Of a DNA stretch of 64,000 nucleotides, positions 19,172 through 28,627 are shown one piece after another (position 1 is the first letter of the stretch; each line of letters starts with the position of its first letter). The translations under genes and the position numbers were made by a program. The stretch comes from Perlabentimonas sp041656735 (GTDB lineage: Bacteria > Bacteroidota > Bacteroidia > Bacteroidales > Tenuifilaceae), in NCBI GenBank assembly GCA_041656735.1, contig JBBACY010000002.1, positions 152,322 to 216,321 of the forward strand, given 5' to 3'. The notes beneath the pieces were generated by a model. It was not told the DNA's origin. It saw nothing but the letters and a program-made list of their open reading frames with translations, and did not search any database.

Positions 19172-19224
19172 CAGTCCTAAATTTTGGTTAGTAAAGAGTT
19201 TTTAAAAGATAAATATACTTTAAA

Positions 19225-19491
19225 ATGAAAAAGGAAATTCATCCAACAAATTATCGACTGGTGGCGTTCAAAGACATGTCAAACGATCATGTTTTCATCA
19301 CCAAATCGACTGTGAACACAAGAGAAACCCTAGATGTTGATGGCGTTGAGTATCCGCTAGTAAAGGTTGAGATCTCGAATACATCACATCCATTTTACAC
19401 TGGTAAAATGAAAATGGTTGACACTGCTGGTCGTATTGACAAGTTTATGACTAAGTACAAAAAGCACATGGACAGCAATAAAGGCAACTAA
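19225..19491 (+). CDS. rpmE2: 50S ribosomal protein L31 type B
   Basis: The 88-residue protein starts MKKEIHPTNYRLVAFKDMSN, typical of L31. It lacks the zinc-binding cysteines of the C+ form, so it is the zinc-independent type B. It contains the family block GVEYPLVKVEISNTSHPFYTGK. It assembles into the large ribosomal subunit near the central protuberance. A dedicated promoter and a terminator make it a monocistronic unit. Confidence 0.96.
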   Translation: MKKEIHPTNYRLVAFKDMSNDHVFITKSTVNTRETLDVDGVEYPLVKVEISNTSHPFYTGKMKMVDTAGRIDKFMTKYKKHMDSNKGN

Positions 19492-19532
19492 ACATTGCTT
19501 TTTTGGGTATAAATTAATACACAAACACTTTT

Positions 19533-19566
19533 AAAAAGGAGCAACCTAAAGTTGTTCCTTTTTTTA
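19533..19566 (+). terminator. Terminator after L31
   Basis: The stem AAGGAGCAAC / GTTGTTCCTT (one G-T pair) with a 5-base loop is followed by a run of T, 41 bases after the L31 stop codon. Confidence 0.88.
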
Positions 19567-19616
19567 TTGTATTTTTATGCTTGCACAAAAAACTGTAACC
19601 CATAAAAAACAAACAA

Positions 19617-20810
19617 ATGAAAAGCAGCATAATACTATTTGACGATAACAGGAGAGAACAACTACTGCCACTGACATTTACACGACCCGTTTGTATGATT
19701 AGGATTGGGATACTAACCATTAAAGAGAAATGGGAAAAAATGCTGAATACCGAAGCGCAGTCGCTAACCGTCGATTACCTAAGTGTAAAGTTTAAGCCAA
19801 CCCAAAAAGATGGGAGTTTCACACTAATAAATGGCGGCGTTCTTCCGAGCCAGAGCATTATTCAAGCAATTAAAAAATTAAATAGTGGCGAAGCGCTCAC
19901 GAAAGAAGGAAGCGTAATTGCTGCCATTTTGCCATATATGCCTAAAATAGGCTTTCAAGAAGACCTTAAAATATTCGACAAAACCTTCGAACTAAACGAA
20001 GAGATAGAAGAAGTACTTAACCTGTGGGACATATACGCCAAAAACGGTATGGCCATTGAAAATGACTTCAACCTAATTACAAAAGGGCGAGTATCTGCCC
20101 CAATTTCAGCCAGTAACCACGCAGTAAATACCGACAGAATTTTTATTGAAGAGGGTGCTATTGTTGAGTGCAGCGTACTGAATGCGCAACAGGGTGCAAT
20201 TTACATAGGTAAAGATGCTGAAGTTATGGAGGGCTCCTTAGTACGAGGTCCATTCGCGCTTTGCGAGCATTCTGGACTTAAATTAGGCGCTAAAATATAT
20301 GGTCCAACAACCATTGGTCCCTACTCAAAAGTAGGTGGTGAAGTAAATAACAGTGTAATTTTTGGATACACAAACAAAGCTCACGATGGTTTTTTGGGAA
20401 ACTCCGTTATTGGCGAATGGTGTAACATTGGTGCCGACACAAACACCTCGAACCTAAAGAACAACTACGCCATTGTAAAACTATGGAACTACAAAAAAGG
20501 AGGGTTTGTTAACACTGGTCAGCAATTTTGTGGCTTAATAATGGGCGACCACAGCAAATGTGGTATAAACACCATGTTTAACACAGGAACAATTGTTGGG
20601 GTTAGCGCAAATATTTTTGGCGATGGTTTTCCTCGAAATTTTATACCCAGTTTTTCATGGGGAGGGGCGCAAGGTTTCTCGGTTTATAAAACAAGTCAAG
20701 CTTTTGAAACGGCACAAAAGGCTATGGAGCGAAGAGGCTTAGAACTTTCTGAAGAGGACAAACAAATACTTACCTACATATTTGAAAACACGGCATGCTA
20801 TAGGCACTAG
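19617..20810 (+). CDS. GlmU-like putative sugar nucleotidyltransferase
   Basis: This 397-residue protein begins with a degenerate nucleotidyltransferase-like domain (MKSSIILFDDNRREQLLPLTFTRPVCMIRIG) and continues with a left-handed beta-helix of hexapeptide repeats (about residues 170-360; for example EGAIVECSVLNAQQGAIYIG, LGAKIYGPTTIGPYSKVGGE). The family is annotated in Bacteroidota as a GlmU-family protein. The typical GxGTRM loop of nucleotidyltransferases is absent, so sugar-nucleotide synthesis is unproven. It is followed by lon after a 137-bp gap. Confidence 0.82.
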   Translation: MKSSIILFDDNRREQLLPLTFTRPVCMIRIGILTIKEKWEKMLNTEAQSLTVDYLSVKFKPTQKDGSFTLINGGVLPSQSIIQAIKKLNSGEALTKEGSVIAAILPYMPKIGFQEDLKIFDKTFELNEEIEEVLNLWDIYAKNGMAIENDFNLITKGRVSAPISASNHAVNTDRIFIEEGAIVECSVLNAQQGAIYIGKDAEVMEGSLVRGPFALCEHSGLKLGAKIYGPTTIGPYSKVGGEVNNSVIFGYTNKAHDGFLGNSVIGEWCNIGADTNTSNLKNNYAIVKLWNYKKGGFVNTGQQFCGLIMGDHSKCGINTMFNTGTIVGVSANIFGDGFPRNFIPSFSWGGAQGFSVYKTSQAFETAQKAMERRGLELSEEDKQILTYIFENTACYRH

Positions 20811-20947
20811 CTGTTAACTAAACAAAGCAATAGAAAGAAACGTTAAGCATTTAAAAATTGGCATAGCGATTGCACTACCTGTATGCTCAGGTTTAGCACA
20901 ACAGAGTTACGCCAATTTGTCATACAAATCATTATCAAAACAGAAAT

Positions 20948-23401
20948 ATGAGTAAAAATTTTGAAATAAAAATAGCTTCACCATTCCTATCAGATTCCTT
21001 TGACCAAGATTCAGAATTTATACCACTATTCACCGAAGATAGTGGGGATTTCGATGTTAAAGATATGCCCAAAACACTGCCTATACTAGCATTGCGCAAT
21101 ACGGTTCTGTTCCCGGGCGTGGTATTGCCTATTACCGTGGGTCGCGACAAATCGGTAAAATTAGTTAAGAGTCTCACCAAAAAAACGAAGTTTTTGGGGG
21201 CAGTTTCGCAAATGGATGCAAAAATTGAGGATCCAGAAACGAAAGATCTTTTTAATATGGGTACCATTGCCCGTGTACTAAAGGTTCTGGAAATGCCCGA
21301 TGGAAGCACGTCTGTTATTCTTCAAGGGTTACACCGTTTTCAGGTACTCGAATACGTAGCTACCGAACCCTACTTTCTGGCCTCAGTAAAAGCACTTGTT
21401 GACAATCATACGAACGAAAGCAATAAGGAACTTGAAGCACTAATTAGCTCGGTAAAAGACTTTGCCATTAAAATTATAAATTTATCGCCTAATATGCCGC
21501 AAGAAGCAGCATTTGCGATAAAAAACATTGATAACCATTACTTCTTAATCAACTTTATTTGTTCAAACATTGAGCTGCCTGCACCCGACAAGCAAAAACT
21601 TCTTGAGCAGAATGACCTGAAAAGCAGGAGCGATTTGCTTTTAGAACTGATGGGGCGAGAAATACAGCTGCTGGAAATAAAAAACGATATCCAAACAAAA
21701 GTTAGAACGGATATGAGCCAGCAACAGCGCGAATATTTTCTTCATCAACAAATGAAAACCATACAGGATGAGCTGGGCGGAAGTCCTAATGAGAAGGAAG
21801 TTGAAGAGATGCGTAAGCAGGCCAGCACAAAAAAGTGGGATAAAGAAACAGCCGAAATATTTGAGCGAGAAGCCACAAAACTAAGTAACATAAATCCTAT
21901 GGCTCCCGATTACTCTATGCAGCTAAACTACGTTCAGCTGCTACTGGATTTGCCATGGAACGAATTTACCGAGGATAATTTCGACCTTAAACGAGCTAAG
22001 AAAGTGCTAGACCAAGACCACTTTGGGCTAGAGCAGGTTAAGGAACGTATACTTGAGCATTTGGCTGTACTTAAGTTAAAAGGTGATATGAAATCGCCTA
22101 TCATATGCCTTTACGGCCCTCCTGGAGTTGGAAAAACTTCACTGGGAAAATCCATTGCAACGGCGCTCGACAGAAAATATGCACGTATATCGTTAGGTGG
22201 CCTGCACGATGAGGCCGAGATTAGAGGTCACCGAAAAACTTACATTGGGGCTATGCCCGGTCGGATTATTCAGAACCTAAAAAAGGTCAAATCGTCGAAT
22301 CCTGTTTTCATTCTCGATGAGATTGATAAAATTGGTAGAGATTTTCATGGCGATCCAGCCTCGGCACTGCTTGAGGTTCTGGATCCGGAACAAAATAACA
22401 CGTTCCACGACAATTACCTTGATGTGGACTTTGACCTCTCGAAAGTACTTTTCATTACAACCGCTAACAGCATTTCGGACATTAACCCTGCCCTTCGCGA
22501 CAGGATGGAGATGATAGAAATGAGCGGTTATATAATGGAAGAAAAAGTAGAGATAGCCAAAAGGCATCTTATACCCAAGCAGCTCAAAAACCACGGAGTA
22601 ACAAAAAAACAGCTTAGCATTCCCGCACGAACTCTAGAAGAAACCATTCAAGGGTACACTCGCGAAAGCGGAGTTAGGGCCTTAAATCAGCGTATTGCAA
22701 AAATTACCCGATATGCAGCCAAAAGCATAGCTTTTGGTGAGGAGTACAGCAAAACCATTAGTTTAACTGATTTAAAAAAAGTACTAGGTTCACCAAAATA
22801 CCTTAAAGATATTTACCAAGGCAACGAGCTGGCTGGCGTAGCAACTGGTCTTGCTTGGACCAGCGTTGGTGGCGAAATACTTTTTATTGAAACCAGCCTA
22901 AGTAAGGGGAAGGGTAAACTTACCATAACCGGAAACTTGGGTGACGTGATGAAAGAATCGGCTGTAATTGCCTTACAATATATAAAATCGAACAGTAAGC
23001 ACTTTAACCTAAACCCAGAGGATTTTGAGAACTGGGACGTTCATTTGCATGTACCCGAAGGAGCAATACCAAAGGATGGTCCATCGGCTGGTATAACTAT
23101 GATAACCTCTATACTATCGGCATTTACGCAGCGTAAAATTAGAAAAAGCACGGCTATGACTGGTGAGATTACCCTAAGGGGTAAATTATTACCCGTGGGA
23201 GGAATTAAAGAGAAAATTTTGGCCGCTAAGAGAGCCAGTATCAAAGAGATAATCCTATCGAAAGAGAATATTAATGATATAGAAGAAATTAAAGATATTT
23301 ACATTAAGGGACTAAAATTCAGCTATTTCGACAACATTGGCGATGTGCTTGACTACGTACTACTTAACGAAAAAGTTAAAAATGCAGAGCAAATAGTTTA
23401 G
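20948..23401 (+). CDS. lon: ATP-dependent protease Lon
   Basis: The 817-residue protein has the N-terminal Lon substrate-binding domain (LPILALRNTVLFPGVVLPI), a coiled-coil linker, an AAA+ domain with Walker A GPPGVGKTS from residue 390 and VFILDEIDKIG Walker B, and the serine protease domain with the catalytic KDGPSAG (Ser713) and Lys in GIKEKILAAKRA. It degrades misfolded and regulatory proteins in the cytoplasm. A two-tier hairpin lies downstream. It has its own upstream gap and is likely monocistronic. Confidence 0.96.
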   Translation: MSKNFEIKIASPFLSDSFDQDSEFIPLFTEDSGDFDVKDMPKTLPILALRNTVLFPGVVLPITVGRDKSVKLVKSLTKKTKFLGAVSQMDAKIEDPETKDLFNMGTIARVLKVLEMPDGSTSVILQGLHRFQVLEYVATEPYFLASVKALVDNHTNESNKELEALISSVKDFAIKIINLSPNMPQEAAFAIKNIDNHYFLINFICSNIELPAPDKQKLLEQNDLKSRSDLLLELMGREIQLLEIKNDIQTKVRTDMSQQQREYFLHQQMKTIQDELGGSPNEKEVEEMRKQASTKKWDKETAEIFEREATKLSNINPMAPDYSMQLNYVQLLLDLPWNEFTEDNFDLKRAKKVLDQDHFGLEQVKERILEHLAVLKLKGDMKSPIICLYGPPGVGKTSLGKSIATALDRKYARISLGGLHDEAEIRGHRKTYIGAMPGRIIQNLKKVKSSNPVFILDEIDKIGRDFHGDPASALLEVLDPEQNNTFHDNYLDVDFDLSKVLFITTANSISDINPALRDRMEMIEMSGYIMEEKVEIAKRHLIPKQLKNHGVTKKQLSIPARTLEETIQGYTRESGVRALNQRIAKITRYAAKSIAFGEEYSKTISLTDLKKVLGSPKYLKDIYQGNELAGVATGLAWTSVGGEILFIETSLSKGKGKLTITGNLGDVMKESAVIALQYIKSNSKHFNLNPEDFENWDVHLHVPEGAIPKDGPSAGITMITSILSAFTQRKIRKSTAMTGEITLRGKLLPVGGIKEKILAAKRASIKEIILSKENINDIEEIKDIYIKGLKFSYFDNIGDVLDYVLLNEKVKNAEQIV

Positions 23402-23426
23402 TACCATAAATCAAACTCTCTTCTGG

Positions 23427-23475
23427 CAAAGGGCAAGGCCAACATCTGTAAAAAAGATGTTATCTTTGCCCTTTG
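23427..23475 (+). terminator. Two-tier hairpin after lon
   Basis: The outer stem CAAAGGGCAAG pairs with CTTTGCCCTTTG, and an inner stem ACATCT/AGATGT stacks on it. It lies 25 bases after the lon stop. The T-run afterwards is weak, so it may protect RNA or only partly terminate. Confidence 0.65.
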
Positions 23476-23589
23476 TTAAATTAAAAAAGAATGGACTAAT
23501 GATCCATCCATAGAAATAAAATTACCACACACGGCAATGATTATCATATGGGTGCTCCATCAGCATCTTAAAAAACAAAAAACAGACAG

Positions 23590-24060
23590 ATGAAAAGAAT
23601 AGCGGTATTCCCTGGCACATTCGACCCCTTTACCATTGGGCATGAGGAGATAGTAAAACGAGCCATAAATCTCTTCGACAAAGTAATTATTGCAGTGGGC
23701 CAAAATCTATCAAAAAAAACGCTCTTTAGTGTTGAGCAAAGGCTAAGCATGGTTAACGATGTTTTTGGCAATGAGAGCCGAGTTGAGGTAACGAGTTTCG
23801 ATGGACTTACCGTTGATTTTTGTCACAAGAAAGGAGCTAATTTTCTGATAAGAGGACTAAGGACGTCGGCTGACTTTGAGTATGAACGCGCCATAGGGCA
23901 AGTGAACAAAGCTATGCGACCCGAAATTGAGACTGTTTTTATACTTACTTCGCCCGAGCATACGCCAATAAACTCAACCATTGTGAGAGATATTATTATT
24001 AATAAGGGCGACGCTACAAAATTTTTACCAAAGAATATTGACATAAAAAAGTACTTTTAG
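23590..24060 (+). CDS. coaD: Pantetheine-phosphate adenylyltransferase
   Basis: This 156-residue protein has the family motif PGTFDPFTIGHEEI (residues 8-21), with the His of the nucleotidyltransferase T/HxGH signature present as IGHEE, the block RGLRTSADFEYE and the C-terminal STIVRDI, which correspond to the phosphate-binding and ISSTxVR segments. It adenylates 4'-phosphopantetheine in coenzyme A synthesis. The next gene is 31 bases downstream and may be co-transcribed. Confidence 0.95.
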   Translation: MKRIAVFPGTFDPFTIGHEEIVKRAINLFDKVIIAVGQNLSKKTLFSVEQRLSMVNDVFGNESRVEVTSFDGLTVDFCHKKGANFLIRGLRTSADFEYERAIGQVNKAMRPEIETVFILTSPEHTPINSTIVRDIIINKGDATKFLPKNIDIKKYF

Positions 24061-24091
24061 CGTTAAGTAAACAATACCAACTCCATTGTGT

Positions 24092-25507
24092 ATGGCTTTT
24101 TTAAGAAGAATTATCCTACTTGCGCTGACAATACTTAATATTATAACTTTTAGCAATGCCCAGGTGGTGCTGTCGGGCAATGCCCCCACATACGCTGGTC
24201 AGGAGTTAATATTCTATAAATACTCCGATTACATAACCCAAACAGAAGAAGCTATTGCCCAATGCACCGTTGGTGAATTGGGCCACTTTACCTGCAACCT
24301 TAAAGTTAATGAAACAAGTTTCATATTTAGCCAGCTAGGAGTATACCGTGCATACCTATTTATTGAACCCGGCAAAAAGTACGAAATTGTTTTGCCCGAT
24401 AACGAACCTAAAACAGAACTCCAAAGGCTAAATCCGTATTTTGTTGAAGTTGACCTGCATATTGGCATAAAGAACTTGCAGCCAAACGATTTAAACTACC
24501 TAATTAGCACTTTCGACCTTAACTTTAACGAACATTTTAATGTGATAGTTAAAGATGCATACGACGGCAAACCAACCCCACCGCTTGACTCACTAAAAAA
24601 TGAAATCGAAAGCATTTTTAAAAAATACGACAATCCGTTTTTCAACGACTACCGAACCTATCGTTACGGATTACTAAGCCAGCTGGCACTTATGCAGCAA
24701 TCGCGCAGCATTTCAAGTATTTATTTTCAGAGCAAACCCATAAGGTATAATAACCCTGCCTATATGGAACTATTCAACCTTTTGTACGATAAATATTTCC
24801 TGTTTTTTGCTCGTTCAAACGAAGGGAGCGCTGCACTTAACGAGGTTACAAGCCAAAGAAGTTACCAGCAGCTAAAAAAAACGCTCTCGCAAGACGATGT
24901 GCTGAAAAATGATTCGCTACTGGAACTAGTAATACTAAAAGGGTTACACGATGGTTTTTTTGACGATCGTTTCTCGCGTGGGGCGTTGCTTACAATCCTC
25001 GATTCACTTTACTCACAAACACTAATTGCAGAGAACCTTTTGATAGCCGAAAATATTCGACAAAAAGTTACCCGACTACTACCCGGTTTTGCTCCGTCGC
25101 CCTTCGAACTATATACCATAAACGACGAACTTGTAAGTCTCAGTAAGTTTGAAGGCAAATATGTTTACCTAAATTTTTGTACAACCACCAGCTACTCATG
25201 CTTGCAAGAATTCCCATTACTTGAAAAGATATACGAGAAGTATAAAGATAAACTTGAAATTGTAACCATTGCGGTTGATACCGATATTAATGACCTAAAG
25301 AATTTTCTTGGGCAGAATAGCTACAACTGGACCTTTTTACACTACGGTAACAAGCCCGACGTAATAAAAGATTTTGATATACGAGCCTACCCTACCTACT
25401 TTTTAGTAGGCCCCGACAAAAGGCTGGTAACATCGCCCGCACAATCGCCCAAAGAAAACTTCGAAATGTTTTTCTTTAATCTGCTTCGCTCAAAGGGCGA
25501 AATTTAA
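24092..25507 (+). CDS. TlpA-like thioredoxin-fold protein with degenerate CxxC
   Basis: A signal peptide (MAFLRRIILLALTILNIITFSNAQ) is followed by a beta-rich N-terminal half (residues 25-330) and a C-terminal thioredoxin domain (about residues 345-465). Where other members have WCxPC this protein has LNFCTTTSYSCLQEF: the N-terminal cysteine of the CxxC is replaced by serine and another cysteine sits seven residues upstream. It may be a non-catalytic or atypical redox protein. The stop codon (25505-25507) overlaps the convergent NUDIX stop by two bases. The ATG at 24092 is chosen over a TTG at 24086. Confidence 0.82.
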   Translation: MAFLRRIILLALTILNIITFSNAQVVLSGNAPTYAGQELIFYKYSDYITQTEEAIAQCTVGELGHFTCNLKVNETSFIFSQLGVYRAYLFIEPGKKYEIVLPDNEPKTELQRLNPYFVEVDLHIGIKNLQPNDLNYLISTFDLNFNEHFNVIVKDAYDGKPTPPLDSLKNEIESIFKKYDNPFFNDYRTYRYGLLSQLALMQQSRSISSIYFQSKPIRYNNPAYMELFNLLYDKYFLFFARSNEGSAALNEVTSQRSYQQLKKTLSQDDVLKNDSLLELVILKGLHDGFFDDRFSRGALLTILDSLYSQTLIAENLLIAENIRQKVTRLLPGFAPSPFELYTINDELVSLSKFEGKYVYLNFCTTTSYSCLQEFPLLEKIYEKYKDKLEIVTIAVDTDINDLKNFLGQNSYNWTFLHYGNKPDVIKDFDIRAYPTYFLVGPDKRLVTSPAQSPKENFEMFFFNLLRSKGEI

Positions 25508-26124
25508 AGCATACCCATAACGCTAAATACATCAACTATTGACGGGAATGTGCTCTGCAAGTAAATTCGAATATCGTCCAAGTTAACCCATAATACCTGA
25601 GTAATTCCCTCTTCGCGTTGAGGGGTAAGTTTATCGTTACCTGAGTAGCGCATTAAGTACCAATGCGTTTTTTTTATCACCGTCTCGTTCTCCAAGTCGT
25701 ATGTATGGTAGGTATCTGTAATCTTGTTTTCAATCGAAAGGTTTTTCACACCGCACTCCTCCTCTACCTCACGCAAAGCTGCCTGATTGGTCTGTTCGCC
25801 AAGTTCAACCTTTCCTTTTGGTAAATCCCAAACCCCATTCCGCTCAATTAAAAGAATTTGACCAAACTCATTAATCACCAAGCCACCAGCCGCTTCGATA
25901 AATTTAAAAGTTTCTGTAACCCATTGGAGGAGAAGGTTACTGCTAGCACCAAAAAGGTAAACAACACTTTGCCTTGAGGATTTAAAAAAAACGAGTATTT
26001 TTGCAAGGTCATCGACACTGGAGCATTTTACAAAGAGACCCTCTTTGTTTTCAAAATGCTCTTTACATTCCGAAAGCAAAATAATTTTGCGAGAACCAAA
26101 ATAAATCGAATAAACATTAGCCAT
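25504..26124 (-). CDS. NUDIX hydrolase
   Basis: This 206-residue protein has an N-terminal part of unknown fold (MANVYSIYFGSRKIILLSE) and a C-terminal NUDIX domain with a perfect Nudix box, GKVELGEQTNQAALREVEEECGV (G-x5-E-x7-REVEEECG), which coordinates metal for pyrophosphate hydrolysis. Its substrate is unknown. Its start codon (26122-26124) overlaps that of pyrE on the other strand by two bases, and its stop overlaps that of the upstream TlpA-like gene, so it is tightly embedded. The start is supported by the family-like MANVYS N-terminus. Confidence 0.88.
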   Translation of the reverse strand: MANVYSIYFGSRKIILLSECKEHFENKEGLFVKCSSVDDLAKILVFFKSSRQSVVYLFGASSNLLLQWVTETFKFIEAAGGLVINEFGQILLIERNGVWDLPKGKVELGEQTNQAALREVEEECGVKNLSIENKITDTYHTYDLENETVIKKTHWYLMRYSGNDKLTPQREEGITQVLWVNLDDIRIYLQSTFPSIVDVFSVMGML

Positions 26125-26746
26125 GGACAATAAAATTATTTCAAAGCTAGTCGAAATTAACGCAATAAAACTGAATCCTGCAAACCCTTTTACATGGGCA
26201 TCGGGTTGGCTTTCGCCAATATACTGCGACAACCGAAAAGTTTTATCGTACCCCGATGCTCGAAATGTAATACGAGATGGGTTTGTAAAAACCATAAAAG
26301 ACCACTTTGAAAAGGTTGATGTAATAGCCGGAGTGGCAACGGGTGCAATAGCTCACGGAGCGCTGGTTGCCGAAGCATTAAACCTTCCGTTTATTTACGT
26401 TCGCTCTGCCCCAAAACAACATGGCCTGGAAAACCTAGTTGAGGGCGACTTAAAGCCAAACCAACGGGTTGTTGTTGTTGAAGACCTCGTATCAACAGGA
26501 CTAAGCAGTTTAAGGGCTGTTGATGCCCTTAGACAAGCCAATGCCAATGTTTTAGGCATGACCGCTATTTTTACTTATGGCTTTGATTTAGCCAAAGAAA
26601 ATTTTGAGAAGTACGAAATTCCACTTTATGCATTGGCAAACTATAACGAATTAATTGAGTATGCCCTTAGCGTAAATCTGGTAAATAATTCGCACCTGAG
26701 CGTGCTTAAAAGTTGGCGAGAAAACCCCAGCGAATGGGGACGATAA
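26123..26746 (+). CDS. pyrE: Orotate phosphoribosyltransferase
   Basis: This 207-residue protein matches PyrE: the N-terminal NAIKLNPANPFTWASGWLSPIYCDNRK, the flexible loop lysine region RSAPKQHGLENLVEG, and the PRPP-binding motif VVVVEDLVSTGLS (residues 112-124). It makes orotidine monophosphate in pyrimidine synthesis. Its ATG overlaps the NUDIX start codon, so its promoter must lie inside NUDIX. It is followed by an SRPBCC gene after 48 bases. Confidence 0.95.
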   Translation: MDNKIISKLVEINAIKLNPANPFTWASGWLSPIYCDNRKVLSYPDARNVIRDGFVKTIKDHFEKVDVIAGVATGAIAHGALVAEALNLPFIYVRSAPKQHGLENLVEGDLKPNQRVVVVEDLVSTGLSSLRAVDALRQANANVLGMTAIFTYGFDLAKENFEKYEIPLYALANYNELIEYALSVNLVNNSHLSVLKSWRENPSEWGR

Positions 26747-26794
26747 AATAAATTTGCCCACCAGTAAGCCTCAACTAAAAATATTGTAATAAAA

Positions 26795-27208
26795 ATGACA
26801 ACCATAGAAAGTAAAATTGTTAGCATCAAACGAGTTGATGAGGATGTATTTAAAGTTCTTTCGAATTTTCAAAATTTCACCCCTTTTGCAGAAACGGCAA
26901 AACTTGAAAACTGGCAGGCTGGCGACGACTGGTGCCAGTTTAACATTCAGGGAATTGAGAATGCAGGGTTGAAAATAATTGAAAAAGAGCCAAATAAAAC
27001 CATTAAGTATACCGGAAACGACCGTGTTCCCTTCGAATTTTTTATATGGATACAGCTAAAAACTGCAGCCCCATACGATACCCGTATGAAGATTACCGTT
27101 AAAGCAAAGCTAAATATGATGATGAAGATGATGGTAAAGGGCAAGCTGCAGCAGGGCGTTGACAGTATTGCAGAACAAATTGCTAGCGCATTCAACGCAA
27201 AGTTATAA
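26795..27208 (+). CDS. SRPBCC (START-like) domain protein
   Basis: The 137-residue protein has a single START/SRPBCC-type domain: an N-terminal strand IESKIVSIKRVDEDVFKVLSNFQNFTPF, a strand pattern through GIENAGLKIIEKEP and a C-terminal helix GVDSIAEQIASAFNAKL. Such proteins bind hydrophobic ligands; the ligand is unknown. A lysine/methionine-rich stretch (LNMMMKMMVKGKL) is notable. It lies one base from the convergent birA stop codon. Confidence 0.8.
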   Translation: MTTIESKIVSIKRVDEDVFKVLSNFQNFTPFAETAKLENWQAGDDWCQFNIQGIENAGLKIIEKEPNKTIKYTGNDRVPFEFFIWIQLKTAAPYDTRMKITVKAKLNMMMKMMVKGKLQQGVDSIAEQIASAFNAKL

Positions 27209-27209
27209 A

Positions 27210-27956
27210 CTACAAAACGAAACAAACCTCCTTAAAGGCGAACTCCTTCAGTTCGCCCTTATCGGTTTCAAGTACCAACATTCCCGTATCCTTTACGCCA
27301 ACTATACGAGCACTAAACGCCTCACCATTAGCTGAATACTTATTAAACCCAGCACTTCGGTACAAACTTGCGAAATACTGGTCGGATATTTGCCTAACAC
27401 TCCCAGCCTTTAGCTGCTGATATCGTAATTCAAAACACCTACAAAACCTCTCTAGCAAGCTATCAATATCTGCCTCCTTACCTGTTTCAAGCACCAAGGA
27501 AGTTGGGTTGGGCAAATCATCTGCAAAATAAGACTGATTAACATTAAGTCCAATACCAACAATGGTGGTTTCGAGGTTAGCCGCACTAAAACTATTCTCA
27601 ATAAGAATTCCGGCAATTTTATTTCCCTTAACGTAAATATCGTTCGGCCATTTAATGGTAATATTAGGTATTACCTCTAAAAGCAGGTCAACAACGGCTA
27701 ATGCCGATATCTTTGAAATTAAAAATTGGTACTGAACTTCTAAAAAACAGGGTCTTAACAATACGCTAAACAGGAGATTCTTTCCACTCTCACTCTCCCA
27801 TGAATTTCCACGTTGCCCCCTACCATGGGTCTGATTTCGGGCAGCAACAACAACTCCGTGCTGTGCATTATCACCTTTTAAATTCGACACATACTCGTTT
27901 GTTGACGAAACCTCATCAAGCCAAACAATTTTACTCCCAATCCTATTATCCTTCAT
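27210..27956 (-). CDS. birA: Biotin-[acetyl-CoA-carboxylase] ligase
   Basis: This 248-residue protein contains the biotin-protein ligase motifs STNEY, GRGQRGNSW (about residues 45-53, biotin/ATP loop) and KWPNDIYVKGNKIAGILIE. There is no N-terminal winged helix, so it is a type I ligase that attaches biotin and does not repress transcription. A minus-strand -7 box TAAATTTG lies at 27983-27976. It is divergent from rsfS. Confidence 0.93.
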   Translation of the reverse strand: MKDNRIGSKIVWLDEVSSTNEYVSNLKGDNAQHGVVVAARNQTHGRGQRGNSWESESGKNLLFSVLLRPCFLEVQYQFLISKISALAVVDLLLEVIPNITIKWPNDIYVKGNKIAGILIENSFSAANLETTIVGIGLNVNQSYFADDLPNPTSLVLETGKEADIDSLLERFCRCFELRYQQLKAGSVRQISDQYFASLYRSAGFNKYSANGEAFSARIVGVKDTGMLVLETDKGELKEFAFKEVCFVL

Positions 27957-28113
27957 TTATTTTGAAAATTTAGGGCAAATTTAGCTGTTTGAATTAGAAA
28001 ACTGCATATAAAGAATATTATTAACCTCTTAAAAAATCATAACTAACTAATAGTATGAACAGTACGTTAACAAAAACCACAACCCATAAATTAAGCTAAG
28101 CCCATTTTACCGC

Positions 28114-28144
28114 TTGGCTTTTACATCAAAATATAATATCTTTG
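28114..28144 (+). promoter_or_regulatory. Candidate promoter of the rsfS-ftsH-cdsA run
   Basis: TATCTTTG at 28137-28144 matches TAnnTTTG. TTGG at 28114-28117 sits 19 bases upstream, a near match to the TTTG -33 box. It lies before rsfS. Confidence 0.55.
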
Positions 28145-28177
28145 CCAATTAACAGAATAATCATCCATACCCAATTA

Positions 28178-28540
28178 ATGGCAAAAAGAGATAACGAGAA
28201 TACAGAAAAACTACACGCCTGTATAGTAGAAGCAATAAGCGAAAAAAAAGGTGATAATATTATTAGTTTGGAATTGGGAATGCTACCCAACGCTATTTGT
28301 AAGCATTTTGTAATTTGCAACGCCGACTCGACAACACAGGTAGCCGCAATTGCCGATAACGTTGAGTTTAAAACCAAAGAAATTCTGAACGAAAAAGTTT
28401 GGCAAAAGGGCGGTTACGAAAATAGCATATGGATAATACTAGATTACGTTGATGTGGTAGTACATATTTTTCAAACAGAATGGCGCGAATTCTACAAACT
28501 CGAAGATTTATGGGCAGATGCAAAAAAAACTACCTACTAA
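28178..28540 (+). CDS. rsfS: Ribosomal silencing factor RsfS
   Basis: This 120-residue protein matches the RsfS/YbeB/Iojap family: KHFVICNADSTTQVAAIADNVE and the YENSIWIILDYVDVVVHIFQTEWREFYKLEDLW block, which contains the conserved DYxDVVVHIF segment. It binds L14 on the 50S subunit and prevents subunit joining under stress. The ATG at 28178 is chosen because the protein starts MAKRDNEN; an in-frame TTG 36 bases upstream is not supported. It precedes ftsH, as often found in Bacteroidota. Confidence 0.93.
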   Translation: MAKRDNENTEKLHACIVEAISEKKGDNIISLELGMLPNAICKHFVICNADSTTQVAAIADNVEFKTKEILNEKVWQKGGYENSIWIILDYVDVVVHIFQTEWREFYKLEDLWADAKKTTY

Positions 28541-28627
28541 TTATTCGCAAGGATTAATTAACACACTTTAAACAAAAGGCAATAAGTTTCGTTGTTACGC
28601 CATCAAATAGGCAAAGCAAAATAAATT

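Noticed and set aside
26125..26295. Longer NUDIX protein of 263 residues
   Set aside because: The extra 57 residues overlap pyrE codons; the ATG at 26124 begins a family-like N-terminus.
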